DNA of 64,000 nucleotides. It comes from Plasmodium brasilianum (taxonomy: Eukaryota; Apicomplexa; Aconoidasida; Haemosporida; Plasmodiidae). Positions 15,201 through 28,172 of this stretch are shown here, piece after piece (within the stretch, counting starts at the first letter, position 1; each line of letters starts with the position of its first letter). The translations under genes and the position numbers were made by a program. The stretch covers positions 124,001 to 188,000 of the forward strand of contig NC_090126.1 in the NCBI RefSeq assembly GCF_023973825.1, given 5' to 3'. The notes beneath the pieces were generated by a model that searched no databases, was not told the DNA's origin, and saw only the letters and a list, made by a program, of their open reading frames with translations.

Positions 15201-15355
15201 TTTTTTTTTATATAGTATTTTAAATATTTTTTAGAAAACATTTTCTATTGTTACCTTTTATTCTGATACTTATTATTTTAGGATGTATGCTTTTGTAATT
15301 TAATATATTTTATTGGAAAATAAATAATATAAAATAAAACTATATATTATTAAAG
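9254..15355. other. AT-rich stretch, mostly without recognised genes
   Basis: About 6 kb without a confident gene. Short open frames at 10220-10408, 11474-11668 and 12830-13039 (plus) and 14277-14507 (minus, Phe-rich) have no motif, no acceptable exon structure and biased composition, and are treated as chance. A possible decayed tail at 10925-11160 is listed separately. The 800 bp or so before 15356 must contain the promoter and 5' leader of the TRAg gene, but I can point to no specific site. Confidence 0.5.
10925..11160 (-). other. possible decayed surface-protein tail
   Basis: The minus strand reads STEIEAHTNRVIQGILI near 11150-11100 and then VKCKRKKANLLGETHLGGMN near 10990-10935, with stops and a frame change between. 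A basic tail of this type follows the membrane span in PIR proteins, and broken PIR genes lie downstream on the same strand. The match is weak, and no N-terminal part was found between 11.2 and 12.5 kb. It could equally be chance. Confidence 0.2.
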
Positions 15356-16337
15356 ATGAATGGACTATTCTTTTTTTTATTGGCTTCTGCTGTCATATTT
15401 AATTTATCATCAACCAGTTCAAGTGATGGTTGCTGTAGTGGGGTAATATAAAATATTTCAAATAAATATATTTAAATTTTAGTTAATTCTATTTAAAAAT
15501 TATGTTAATATAAAAAACATATATTCTTTTTTATATTTTATTTAGATATGTAGTGGAAAAACAAAACCTGCACTTTGCAAATCTTATACTACTTCTGAAG
15601 ATATGCCAATAGCATATTTAAGACAAACGATAGAGAAAAACATGCTATCAGAATCACGTAAAACATTTGATTGGGAATTATGGTTGAGGAAACAACAAAA
15701 AGAAATGATAGAAGATTTTGAAAAGGAACATGCTGCTTGGTTTAAAAACAAAAATGAGGCATTTAATAATTTTTTGAACAGATTAGAGGAAAAATGGTCG
15801 CATTATAATCCCAGAATGCACGAAGAATATCAATCAGATCTTTATGATGTATGTTCTAACTGGAGTGACGACGAATGGATAGAGTGGTTCAGAACACGTG
15901 GATTAGATTATATAATATCAGATTTTGAAAGTTGGTTCAACAAAAATATAAATATGTCCGCCTACAATAAAATTATGACATCCAAATTGATTGAGTTCAG
16001 TAAAAGGAAGAAATATGAATGGAATTCAGATCCATATAGATTTTACGAAGCGCGCTATTGGGTACATTGGAATGAAAAAGCATTACATGAAGATCCAGAT
16101 ATTAATATAAAAGTTTCAGACTATTTATATTGGATAAAAAGAAGAAAAAAGGAAAAGAAGCAGTGGGAACATTTAATTAAGCGTATTAAAAAGAAATATG
16201 TAGATAATAAAATCCCAGCGACACAGTGGTGCAAAAAAATTACGGGGGCTTATAATAATTGGTTAATATCCTTTTATATAAATTGGATAGAAAATAAATA
16301 CTGGAATAGGTGGATTGAAGAAAAAAAGATGAAATAG
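15356..16337 (+). CDS. tryptophan-rich antigen (TRAg), two exons, intact
   Basis: The spliced product is 292 residues and intact. Exon 1 (15356-15442) is exactly 29 codons and encodes an N-terminal hydrophobic signal (MNGLFFFLLASAVIF). The intron is 15443-15545 (GTAATA...TTTAG, 103 bp, phase 0). Exon 2 runs 15546-16337 and begins ICSGKTKP; a later Met at 15603 is not the start, because exon 1 and the upstream exon 2 codons are open and in frame. The C-terminal 244 residues contain 18 Trp in a spaced pattern (DWELW, DEWIEWF, RYWVHW, NRWIEEK) on a Lys/Glu-rich helical background. This is the tryptophan-threonine-rich domain of the TRAg (Pv-fam-a type) family. Family members are expressed in blood stages and several bind red cells; the function of this copy is not shown by the sequence. 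Four Cys in the short stretch before the Trp-rich domain (two in exon 1, two in exon 2) could form disulphides. Exon sizes match the TRAg pair at 36-39 kb. Confidence 0.92.
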
Positions 16338-17865
16338 ACGTGTGAATAAAAATAATAAATATTATATAAAAATGAACGGAATGTAATTACAAAATTTTCT
16401 TCTATTTAATTTCCAAGGTAGATATTTCATCATGTACAAATAAAGGCTATGAGACAGACAAATATGCATAATGGAAAATATATATAATAGAGATTTATAA
16501 ATTAACTATATTTCATTATAGAGCCATGTGAAGTGAATATCTTATATTTTTCTTAAAGGAAGAAGATGGCTATTCTAAAAAAAAAAAAAAAAAGTAGAAT
16601 AAAAATAAAGCTGGATCAATGAAAACAAAAATTGAAGAGGGTAGTGATTACATTTGAAAAATCACATTAACTCAAAACATAGAATGCTTATATAATGGTA
16701 ACTGTAATTTTAGAAACCTAAATAAAAAATCATAATTTATTTTTAAATTTATTAGCATTTATTGTATTTGTGTTTAAATAGTGTTTGTTCTTTTACATTC
16801 TTTTTTGTTATTGAATTTATTTAGTATATGTAAAATATAATATTTTAATAAAGTACTTTTGTTTTTTTCTTGTAAGTCATAAAAATAATTTAATATTTAT
16901 AATCATATATACCATTATGGGTTTTTATTACACAGATAATTCTTAGTTATTACTATATTTATTTCCATATATCATAATCATACTTCTATAATTAGTATAT
17001 CTCATATAATTAAACACTTATCTTTAGATTTAAATTTATTAGTGAGAATATAAACATTTCACTGTACAATTAAAATTAAAAAAAAAAGTATATAAATCCT
17101 CATTTGAATAAATTTTTTTATCTCTTTAATATTAAAAAAAAATTGAATATAAAAAAGTGTACTTTGCACCTTATAACATGAGCTGTGTTTGTTTAATTTG
17201 TAAAAGTATATATATAAATTACCCTCAATTTATTGACTTTAAGGTTATTATATTTTTATTAGATAAATAAGAGTTAATAATCATTTTTAATCATAATGTT
17301 GCACATTATGACATTTAATAATATTATTCAAAATTATGTATATGAAGTTTCTGTATTATTTTATATAATATAAATTGAAAGGATTACACGCTATATATTT
17401 AACCATTATTATAAAGGATTAAAATATTTAAATATTCTCTAGTACATTTTTATATTTATTTTATTTATTATACTTCTGGAAGATGGTTTTCAATTGAATA
17501 TTTCTTTTTTCTACAGTCGCAGAGTTAATATATTATCTAAAATTTTATTATTTCCTTTTTTCTTCATTTCTTCTAATAAAGTATCCCTTTAAAAATATAT
17601 TTCATTGTATTACCTCTTTACATACAAATATATATCCTTTTTTTTTGTTTAATTTTTAATAACAAAAAATAAAAGGCAATATTTTTCCCTTTTTTCCTCA
17701 TTTTCCAATATATATTGTAATGCAATATTCCATATTAACGAAAAATAAAAAAATTTAATAATTTAATATATAATGAAGTACGTTCGTAGACAAAACATAT
17801 ATATCATGATTTAACTCATACATAAACCAAATATTACGCATATAAATGGTGGAAAAGTTGGTGTG
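16338..17865. other. 3' flank of TRAg gene and AT-rich spacer
   Basis: Holds the presumed 3' untranslated region of the TRAg gene. A somewhat less AT-rich stretch at about 16500-16700 reads purine-rich on the plus strand, like decayed coding DNA, but gives no family motif. Nothing else was recognised. Confidence 0.5.
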
Positions 17866-18060
17866 TTATGGGAATGGCATGTAATGATGACTTTTGTGCA
17901 TACATACAGAAAAAGTGACTGATAAGGGGGGAAAGGATTCGCAAAGAAGCGAAGCAGTAGAAAAAATTGGTAAGTAATTTACAAAAATCATATTTAATTA
18001 AATATTTTAAAAGTAGAGAAAAAACAAAAAATTGGTAAACTCCTTTTTTTAATTAATGCA
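17866..18060 (+). other. higher-GC island with a possible small exon
   Basis: This patch is visibly richer in G than its surroundings. Between an ACATACAG acceptor-like site and a GTAAGT donor (about 17910-17968) lies a 20-codon open stretch containing DKGGKDSQRSEAVEKIG. About 50 bases later AAAAATTGGTAA recurs. Hydrophilic charged exons of this kind occur in exported Plasmodium genes, but I recognise no family, and there is no convincing partner exon. It may be a remnant. Confidence 0.25.
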
Positions 18061-20360
18061 AGTGTTTTTTTGTTAAGAAAATTAGTAATAATAAACAAGG
18101 AATTTGTAACCCCCATTTAACAAAAGGCTATAAATTAGAAAGAAAATGGGGATAAAACAAACAATAGTATATCTAACAATAAATATTAAAACACTTATAA
18201 AATTTTCCAATATTTAACTACTAAAGTTAATACATTTCATGGGTATATTATTAATGTTTTATTCTTACAATACTGTGATTAAGATTCAGATTTTATAATA
18301 TAATAACATACGGAATAGAGTAAATGAAATGGAACCCTTAAAAATATGTTAGTCATTTTTTAATTAGATATTTGTTATAAATGTTCCATATATTAAAACA
18401 AGTTAGTATAATTTTAAAAAAAATTTTAAATAATTGTATTTTTAATAGCACATAATCTGCGAAATCAGAATTCATTATTGTAATGTTTAGAAGATACTGA
18501 AACAAGCACATAATTCTTGCTATAGTAAGATAATAAAATAAAGTTATACAAAAATTTATCCAAAAAAATATTGACAAAATTACATAAAATAACAAAACTT
18601 GTAACATATATTATTAATAAAAATAAGGATTTTACTGTTATCAATTCAATATTTTTGTCACATTAAATATATCAAAAATTCAGTATATATAATGTAATTA
18701 TTATTGATTTATGAAAGTAATTGCAAAGATATTATCAGAAAATAAAATTAGAAGCTTTGATATATTTAAGCTAAATTAAATTAAAAATATTTATATTAAT
18801 ATAAAAATATATTTAAGCTATATAGTTTATATATACCTATTATATAACTATCATTTCAAATGATTCAACATATATTTTGTTCCGTAAATATTCAATCATG
18901 GATATAATAAGTAATATGAAATAATATATATACAAAATATAAATGATAAAATATTTTTTGGACATTGAACTCAAATGTGTTTAATATAAACATCCAATAA
19001 AATATATTATACTAGTCAAATAATTATAAAAAAATTTTATAAAAAATGTTATATCATTGATAATTTGAAAACTTTATTTGTTCTCATAATATTCTCGCTA
19101 ATTAAAAATAAGAAATACTATTATATTAAAAGATTAAAAAAGTAAACATACAACAATGTTACATTTTTTTAACAAAATGCTTAGAATGTTTTAGAAAATA
19201 TAGATAAAATTAAACAAAATTACTTTTATATAAATTTACAAAAACAAACATGAATATATATATTATATATTCCGTTTCAAGATATTAATATAAACATTCT
19301 ATATTCTTCTAATAGAGATTTTAATGTTAAGTATTACAATCTAAATAAGTAAAAATGTTACCTATTCATATCTGATTAAATCTAAATCATCAATTTTATT
19401 TTTTAATGATATAAAAAATAAAAGCATTATGCAAAATATTTATATATTTTCAATATAATATACATTAAGATAATTTATACAAAAATAGAATTAACACTAC
19501 AATTAGGAAAAATAATAACATAATTATTGGTTTTCACTCTTCAATTTATTATAAAGTTTCATAGTACACAACTTGTTAAACATTCATAAATTATCCATAT
19601 TTTAAAATGATATTATTTCAACGTATATTTATAATTTTAAATATATGCGACAAAAAAAAACATTAAATCCTGTTAAATTCTTACAACACATATATGTTTT
19701 TACGTATTTCTTATAAAACTTATGTAGAATAAATATTAAGTATATTTTTAAGTAAAAAATGAAATGTAAGTTAATCCATAACAAAGCAATAATTTGTATT
19801 CTTTTAGTTTTAATAAATACAAAAAATATATATATTCTTTTGTAATTTAAAACAAATAATACATTTTTTCATATACGTAAAAAAGTAAACATTTAATTCT
19901 ACAATTTCGCAAAAATTAGGTAATTTTTTACTTACACAAATACAAATCAATACATTATATTAGTGAAATTATATGAGATCTTCTCTTGAATATCAATCTT
20001 AACGTGTATATATATATATATTTCATGAAAATCTATGTAGACATACAAATATATATATTAATCATGGTATTGTGTTAACCTAAAACTTACATTAAATACA
20101 AATTAAAAATATTAAAACCCTCAAATTTACAAAATTATTAAAGAATAATATTTTTACTATTTTGAATTGAAACGATTATTCAGACGTAGGTGGATTTACG
20201 AGGCGTAAGCAGTTATAGGAATGTTCTTCATGTGCGAATATCTGTAAGTATATTACAGAACTTAATTATTTTAGAAGCTAACATTAGCAAAAAAACAATT
20301 TTTCTAATTACAAAATTCACTCATTAAAGATATGAACTTTCCATTTTTTACAATTTTTTT
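18061..20360. other. AT-rich stretch without a recognised gene
   Basis: No coding resemblance was found on either strand. The open frame at 18353-18607 (minus) is hydrophobic, AT-driven and lacks any exon context. Confidence 0.55.
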
Positions 20361-21140
20361 TTAAGAAAATATAATAATAAGCGCCAATATTAATATAACA
20401 CACAAACTTCCTAATGACATAGTAAATAATACATAAAACTAATAATCATATTCAGAAAAACCAAATTTACACATAACAAAATTAATTATCAATCCAACTA
20501 ATGTAAGCAATCCAGGTAAAACAAAAAGTAGAGTATAATATATATCTATATTCATCCTTCATTTATTATGATCAGTAATCACAAAACATGTAGTATTATT
20601 TTTATAATATATTTTATATAATATTTCTTTATCATTATATGATTCCCCTCCATTGTATACATCATATTTGCTCATGTTAGCTTCTTAATAGCCTACTACA
20701 TTAAGTAATAAATATTCATTTAGAAGTTTATTGTGTAGCTCTTTCAATTATACGTTGTTAGATGTATATAATTTATCATATTCATCAATAGTATACATGT
20801 ATCCTTTTACCCTTATAATAACCTAAACTTTCCCATGTTTACATCTTCCTAGTTATCAACATGTTCTTATATGATATTTTCTATAAATAGTATTCATCAT
20901 ATCCAAACATTTATTAAATTTACACTAAAAAAAATTGATTAAAAATTTATAATTTAAAAATATAAAAAATATCTTACTAAAAAAAAGAATTAATAAAATT
21001 TGAACACGAAAAATATGAATAATATAAAATGTTCTTAAATAAAATCATTATACTACATTATTGTAAATATGACATATCCAAGTTAAAAGGATAAACCCTA
21101 AAATTTTAATAAAAAATTTTAACGTCTATTTTTGTTTCAT
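20361..21140 (-). pseudogene. PEXEL-type exported protein pseudogene with in-frame stops
   Basis: Exon 1 (21057-21140) is 28 codons: MKQK, a TAG, then a hydrophobic leader with FIKI and ILLTWICHIYNN, ending at a GTAGTA donor. The intron is 20925-21056 with a TTTTTTTTAG acceptor. Exon 2 (20361-20924) starts CKFNKCLDMMNTIYRKYHIRTC. Here TGA TAA CTA stands where Arg-Leu-Leu of the PEXEL motif is expected. The single frame continues through YTIDEYDKLYTSNN and YNGGESYNDKEILYKIYYK to a C-terminus with two membrane spans (YYTLLFVLPGLLTLVGLIIN, then a second span ending IIIFS and a stop). I count one stop in exon 1 and seven in exon 2 before the natural end, with no frameshift anywhere. The product type matches the copy at 2607-3413, so these are paralogues. 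Without intact siblings it would be a fam-l/fam-m-like exported protein of unknown function. Confidence 0.85.
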
Positions 21141-22817
21141 CCTGTAGATTTTTTATATAGTAATATATATGCTCAAGAAAAAATTAACAATAACAAAACA
21201 ATATTTTAAAGATATATGGTACTATGTTTATTTAAAAATTTATTTTTGTAAAAATCTAATAAAATATATATAAATAAATTTCGTTTTACAACATAGACGA
21301 AGTAAAACAGATTTAAAAATTCATAGATAAATTTTCATCCCACTGTTTTTTATAAAAAACTAAGATTAATTAAAATAATAAAATTTCACTTTGTATTCAT
21401 AAATGTTCAAAATATATAATTTAATTAATTAATAATATTGTAATTAAATAATATTTTTATTAATTCTATAAATATATAATAAAAAAAAAAAATATGATTT
21501 TTCACTATTTAGAAATATTTATTGTACATACTATGCACAATCTATAAAATATCGATAAAACATTGTTCTATATATTAAATAAATATTTGCTAATTATATT
21601 GATATTTTTTCCTGCTAATAATACAAATTTTATTAACATTACAATAATAGAAAACCGTGCATTGCTTATAAAAAATATTAATTATCATAACAACATAATT
21701 GGAGTTATAATAAACCAAAAAAGAAATATTTTTATGAATTTTTTGTTACATTAATTATGAAATTCGTATTTTTATGATTTATTGTGTATCTAAAAAATCA
21801 TAATTATAGGATACTATCTATTGTACAATAAAATTCTAATTTTAAAGGAAAATAAAAAAACCAAAGTTCTTATATTTGTTTTATAATTTACTAAAATTAT
21901 AATTTCATATTAAGTTTTATTTATATCATTATTTCTAAGTCAAATGTTCTAAAATTCATATTCTATTTGTATATTTTGTATTTTTTAATAATATATATAC
22001 TTTTAGAAAAGTAATAAAATTAAAAAAAATAAAAATTTTAAGTAAAATTAGCACAAAATTCAAAATTATAATTCATCTGTAATTAATTCATTCTTAAAAA
22101 CAATATTATTTTATGATATATTTATATTTTCATGTACAAAATATTCAAAAATTAAAACATATAATAAAAACGTTTTTGTACTAGATATGTATTGTATTAC
22201 ATATATTACAATAGCACCTATAATTAAAATTAATTAAATTTTCTTTTTTCGAACTCTTCAAAAACTATATGCTCTTTTTTTTTTTTAAATACGGTAGAAA
22301 ATATGTACAACCAATTTAGTAAAGATAATACACTATTCTATGTCACGAAACAATCATTTTAGACTAAATGAACGTAAAAAAAATGACAAGAAATTACATC
22401 CACTTTTTAAGATTAACAATGTGAAATTTCCTATTAATTTAAAGAAAATATACTAAATTCACTTTTTTATGTGAACTTTATGCAACATGCATATATTTCG
22501 TGTGCAAATACATCTTCATACACATGTAACAATTATACCAAAATATTATGTTCAAACAACTTCTTAAAGTATAAATCTAAAAAATAAAATATTCAAATTC
22601 AGTAAAAATTAAAAATACATATTCTTTTATTTTACATCACAATAGATATGTGTATATATTTGGTATTATAATAATATTCTGGCTATATGTATTTCTATTA
22701 TATGTTCATTATTTTTAATGGTACTATAAATCATCAAATTTCATATTAAAAGTATCTCTTACTAAAGGATTTAACAATATTATAACAAATTTTAGGATTA
22801 TTTGCTCTTATTTTCTC
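21141..22817. other. AT-rich stretch without a recognised gene
   Basis: Includes the upstream flank of the minus-strand pseudogene ending at 21140. The open frame at 21563-21754 has no motif. Nothing supportable was seen. Confidence 0.55.
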
Positions 22818-23210
22818 TTATTTTGCAATTTTTATAAGAATAAAAATAAAAGCTAATATAATCAAAATTCTTAGAGATGTTAAAAACACTAAAATTACAA
22901 GATATAATGCATTTTGTATGTCTTTGATAATTGGTCTTATATCTCCTTTAATGTATATTGAAGCTAATATAATAAATATTATAAAAAGAACTAATTCTGT
23001 TAAATAAACTAAAAAGCGTGGAGAAACATCTAAATCCACCTTTCTGTTAGCCATTTTTCTTGCAGTTCTTTTATTAATTTCCCATTTATTTTCAACTATA
23101 TCTATGCGACATAAATGATTGAATATCTTTTTTCCAAAAAGTGCATCCACTCCATTAGATAAATTTTGATTGCACTTAGATAACCTACATAAATGTCTAA
23201 ATTTTATATT
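22818..23210 (-). pseudogene. two-membrane-span exported-protein remnant
   Basis: An open frame of 130 codons plus stop runs from 23210 to 22818. It reads FRHLCRLSKCNQNLSNGVDA early, then a charged middle (ENKWEINKRTARKMANRK), then two hydrophobic segments (FLVYLTELVLFIIFIILASI and VILVFLTSLRILIILAFIFI) and a short Lys-containing end. Two spans near the C-terminus is the architecture of the exported proteins at 2.6 and 20.4 kb, and NLSNG followed by a charged stretch fits the same group, but sequence similarity is weak. There is no ATG near the start; GTG at 23148-23150 is not a credible eukaryotic start. An AATTTAG acceptor-like site lies just upstream (about 23198-23204). Sequence above 23210 reads MMYNNVWKIKYK in another frame, suggesting a frameshift. 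No first exon was identified, so I treat it as partial or broken. Confidence 0.5.
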
Positions 23211-26200
23211 TTATTTTCCATACATTATTATACATCATTTTTATGTTTTTAAATTTAATATTTCTATATGTAAAATAATAATTATTATATTTTGTAGTTT
23301 ATTTGCTTTTTTATGTAATTCAGTTTTAAATTATATTAAAATATGTTTGTGAAACTGAATATATAATTTTTAAAATGAAAAATTACAGAGGAAATTATAT
23401 TTTATTAATAATTTAGTATAAAAAATCTCTATATAAAAGAAAAAAAATATATACACATATTTCTGTAATTTTATACTCCAAGTTTTTATTCTAACGATTA
23501 AAAATTCTGTTAATTTTTATATTTCTAGTTTAAATTTATATATATGTTACCTATTGTTGAAAATTGAACAAACGGAAGAATAAATGTTGTTTAACACTTT
23601 ATTATTATATAGCGTTCCTTAGAAATAGGAGGATATTTTTATTAAACATTTCTGTTAAATATTTTCAAAGCGTCTTTATTGTATTTAAGCTTCTTTGAAT
23701 CTTGAATTGTCCATAGGTGATTAAAACTTTTCTTATTATTTATGAATTATCTCAATCATTGTTCTAATTAATGCATAGATGTATTTTACAATTAAAATAA
23801 AATTTATTATTATTAGATTCACATATATCATGATTAAGTAAGATATGAGTTTTGTCACTCTGACAAAAAAATGAATATTTTTCATATGATATATGAAACT
23901 CCTTAAAAATATAATTTGTTTTCTTTATCTGAAAAAAAAAGAGCAAAAAATTTATCTGATTGTCCCTAATCAGATTCAATAATATGTTTATAAAAATAAT
24001 ACAAAATATAATGTTTTTATTAGTGAAGAAGTTCAATATATAAGTGTATTTTTACAAGAAAATTCATTCTTTATTAAGAATAATAAAAATAAAATAAAAA
24101 GTTAAATTATTTAGTTTCTCAAAGATGCCATTTAGAACTTTAAATCACGTCTTTATACGTGTAATTATGCAGATTTATATATAGGTACTATAACCTACTT
24201 ACTGATACAAATTGATAACCATAGAAAGATATAATATTTTCTTTATGAAGTATTTCTAATTTATATTATTCATTCGTTCATGATATTAAAATAATAAAGT
24301 AAAAAAGAATGCATACTCTTGTAACCCATTTATATGAGTAGTTACCCCCTATTTATTGGTTCCTTTACATTAAATATAGATGAATCATTATTGAAGTTAT
24401 TATACATATACATATAACAACTTTATGTAGAGTTTTGAAAACACTCTTAAATAGGTGAAAGGTTTATAACTTCACAAATCATATAAATATTTAGATTCAT
24501 CCTGTTCAAGTAATAATTATTTGTGAATAATATTTCGAACGAAAATAAAGATTTTTACAACCATAGAAAAAAAAAAACATTATTTATCATTCATATATTA
24601 TAATATTATTTCATATGATATACAGAAATGCTATCTGAATTATGAAGGCAAATTATTATGTGCAATTTTTAAATAATTGTTATATTTTAAAAAGTTTGTG
24701 CTAATACATATTAAAAATGTGATTTATCTAATCGCTTCAGTAAAAATCCCGTTTAAAAAACTTTGAATGACATATAATCAAAGAAATAATTGCAAGAACA
24801 CTTTATAACGGATGAATTATTGTTTAATATTAACAACTATATTACAAAAGGATATTTTTCTTAAACTAAATTTAAACAAAAGTGTATTAAAAACACTTAT
24901 CATTAAAAACAATAATTCTGGACAGTTATCACATATATCACTTTATTATATTATTGAAAACAAAAAAATTGGTTACTAATCCAATGACTAAAAACACACC
25001 TCTTCTCTAAAACATTACTATAGATGAAAAATATTACTAACAAAAATTTTCCTAGCATATTAATTAATCAATTGTAATAGTATATAACTGAATTAACGAA
25101 AAGAATAATAATTGATAAATTAATCATGTTCTCAAAAAAGATCTTGTATAATTACAACTCTGTCTCAGTAACATATATATGTGATATGAACACAGTGGAT
25201 ATGTGTTGTCATTTAGAATTTATAATATAATAATTTTGTAGTAATACACATATAACAGTATTTCTTACAGAAGTTTTATCCTTACTCCAAAAAAAAAAAA
25301 ACAAACAAACAAACAAAATATATATGTTCAAACATGGCAAATAATGCGGAAAAATTACACTCATTATATACTTATATTATTTTTTTTGTAATATATTATT
25401 CAACAGCTGGTACTATAAAATGCGTGTATAAAGTATTCTTGATATATGATGTGAACAATTGCATAAAAAACAAATAAGCACTGAAAAATGCATTTAATGC
25501 TAATATGACAAATCCCATGTATTGTTATTAATCTATTTGGCGTTCTTTTATAACATTTTTATCCTTATTATATTAATTGAAAGGTAAAAATTTTTATGAT
25601 TCTTTTTGTTTAGAGAATTATTTTAGATTTCATACGGAGTATTTATGAAATATTAATCCTTTTTAGTAATATTTTTAATTATATATTGGAATATTTGTGT
25701 TTAATAGATAAATTTTATACATATATATATAATGACACAATTAAATGGATAAAAGGATTATCCTAAACTGATAAGTCATTTATTCATATGTTTTTACAAG
25801 TAAATGGTGAGCTTGATCTATAATACATTAGTATGTATTTCAAAGTAACAAAAAAAAAACATAAACAATATATATATAAATACTTTAAAAAGAAACTATA
25901 TATCTAATGTAATTTTCAGGTATATTTATTATATATATAATGAGAAAAATTTTTAAATTATTAAAAAAAATACTGTTTTTTTTAATATTAGTGAAAAGTC
26001 ATATAAAAAAATGACACTTCTAAAAATCTTTTATATAAAAATATATTTTATTAGTATAATTATAAAATAAAATTCCTTCATATTATTTATAACCATATGT
26101 CATAATTTTTAAAAGTCACAATTTTCAGTTGAGTTTCTAAATTATTTGTTCTTAAATCTTGATACCTATTCTCCTTTTTTTTCATTTATATCGATCCTAA

Positions 26201-26495
26201 ACTTCTTTTAAATGAAAAATACTTGAACAGTTGATACATACAAAAATCATAAATTTTTGTAAGTTATACCTTTATTTTACCTTATTGGTCATTAAATTAT
26301 TGTTCTTACCTTAATAATATGTTATGTAACAACGAAAAATGCTGCATAAAGAAAATATGGAAAATTTTCTTAATAATTTTATTTCATCGTTTAATTAATA
26401 AGAATTCTTATGAAGAAGTTAAACTTTTTCGAATTTCATCCCATAATATCCATAATGTTTAACTTAAACACTTGTTAACAAAAAGTCCCATATCT
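23211..26495. other. AT-rich stretch without a recognised gene
   Basis: No gene recognised. The 90-codon minus-strand frame at 23764-24036 is Phe/Asn/Ile-rich, has no motif and lies in no exon structure. A short (AAAC)n run occurs near 25300. Confidence 0.5.
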
Positions 26496-28172
26496 TTAAT
26501 TAAACAAACCACACTTATCTTTTTTCCATTTTATTCATTTATCCCATTAAGTATTTACATATAAGGATTCTTTCTACTGGATCTAAATCTTCCATTCTTC
26601 GCTTTCTTCGTCTGTCCTTTCTTTACATTTGAACCAATGTTTCTCTTTTTATTAAATAATATATTCGTAAACTTTGTATATTTCCCGTTTTCCCCAAATT
26701 TTATCTTCCATTTGTTTCCATTCAACCTTTAGGCACTAAATAATTTTCTTTCCATTTCAGCAGATTTATTTCGTAGTACCTAATTCATCCAAATAGGATT
26801 CATTTTCATAAATCCAATTTTTCAAATTCATTTCTATAAATTATTTCCCTTCCGTTTTAATGCATTACTCTTGTTCTTCATCATTTCGTGTTGAATACTT
26901 TTTTCACAATGTCAAATATATATTCATTATCCATATTTTCTTTATAACACATGCTTCATTTTCAATTTTTAATAACCATTCTTCCAATTCTTTGTTTTTT
27001 TCACATATCCACTTATTCTTTGTATATTCGATTGGAGGGTAAATAGTTTCCAATCCTCCATTACTTTAATCAAATTGTTATGTCATTCATTTCTTTTCCA
27101 TTCTTTTGATTTTTCATCATGAAATTATTTTTCTTTGGAATCATAGTCATTCTTACATATTACATCTTCTCATACTGACCTTTTAATATCTTTTGCTTGT
27201 CCTTCTTTTACTTTTTTTTTCCCCTTTATTATTTCTTTTTGTGCTTTTATTTTATCTACTTCTATTTTATTACCATTTTCCGATTATATTTATTTATAAA
27301 ACTCATTACCATTTAACTTAGCATCATTTGGTTCCTTTTTATGCAAAGGTTTTCTATTTTCTTTTGTGTTGTCAACAGTATTTAAATTATTGTGCTAGTC
27401 TTTTTGATCGTTTGATTTATGATAAACTTTTCCTTTCTTGTCTAGTTATTTTATTTCCTTTTCCTCTGAATAGAAAACAGCTCCTTTTTTTTAAATAATT
27501 TTTACAACCCTTTTTGTGTTATTATCTCCAATTACATTGTCAAAGATTTTTTCTCTTTTTTCTTAACTCTTTTCATTTATTTCTTTTTTATCCATAACTT
27601 CTTTTATCTTACTGTCAATTATATCTTATTTTTTAATACCATGTATAATATTCTTTATATCAACATCGTTTGATTTTGTTTTTTTAATATCATGTTCACC
27701 TTTATTCACAGTATTATCATTTTTTGTGTTTTCATCTAAATTTTCTACACCGTGGTTGATGTTCTTATTATTCTCTGTTTCTTCCTTTTCTATTTTATGT
27801 ACTGATTCCTTTATATCAGCATCAATTTATTATCTTTTTTTATTATCTTGTACACCTTTTATTTAATTAATGTCATTTTTTGTCTTATTATCTATACTTA
27901 TTTCATCTTCATTCATGCATTAGGTATTATTTGTTCTCATTTTGTCCATACTTTCGCCATCTTCTTTTGTCTTATCATTACATGATCCTTCTTCTTTAAT
28001 TTCTTCTCTTTCTACTTCTATCGTCTTGTCATTTGTGTCTATATATTCAAAAACATCTTCAAATTTTTCTTCTACTTTATTTTCTAAAAATTTGTTCTAT
28101 TTTCCTAATATTTTTTCCACATTTTCTTCATCAGGAACTTTTACAGTAAAAAATACATCATTTAATATATTC
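26496..28172 (-). pseudogene. large tryptophan-rich antigen pseudogene
   Basis: The minus strand is purine-rich and codes in one frame from about 28172 to about 27040. It gives an acidic, Lys/Glu/Asp/Asn-rich N-terminal region (VFFTVKVPDEENVEKIL; VEEKFEDVFEYIDTND) with loosely repeated units such as DADIKESVHKIEK and DVDIKNIIHGIKK. After a +1-type frame change near 27035 it continues as a Trp-rich C-terminal domain (KWICEKNKELEEWLLK, NWIYENESYLDEL, VEWKQMEDKIWGK, HWFKCKERTDEESEEWK), ending with a stop at 26496. At least ten Trp are spaced as in TRAg proteins. I count about 15 in-frame stops in the N-terminal frame and about a dozen more in the C-terminal frame. Two of them (TGA after RSV and after KRNE) could be former TGG. 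A matching first exon was not found upstream. The open frame at 27942-28196 on the plus strand is the Ser/Phe-rich antisense of this region. Confidence 0.75.

Noticed and set aside
26496..28172. Stop-codon reassignment or readthrough to explain in-frame stops
   Set aside because: All three stop codons are used inside the frames, intact neighbours end normally at stops, and frame changes also occur. Ordinary decay explains it.
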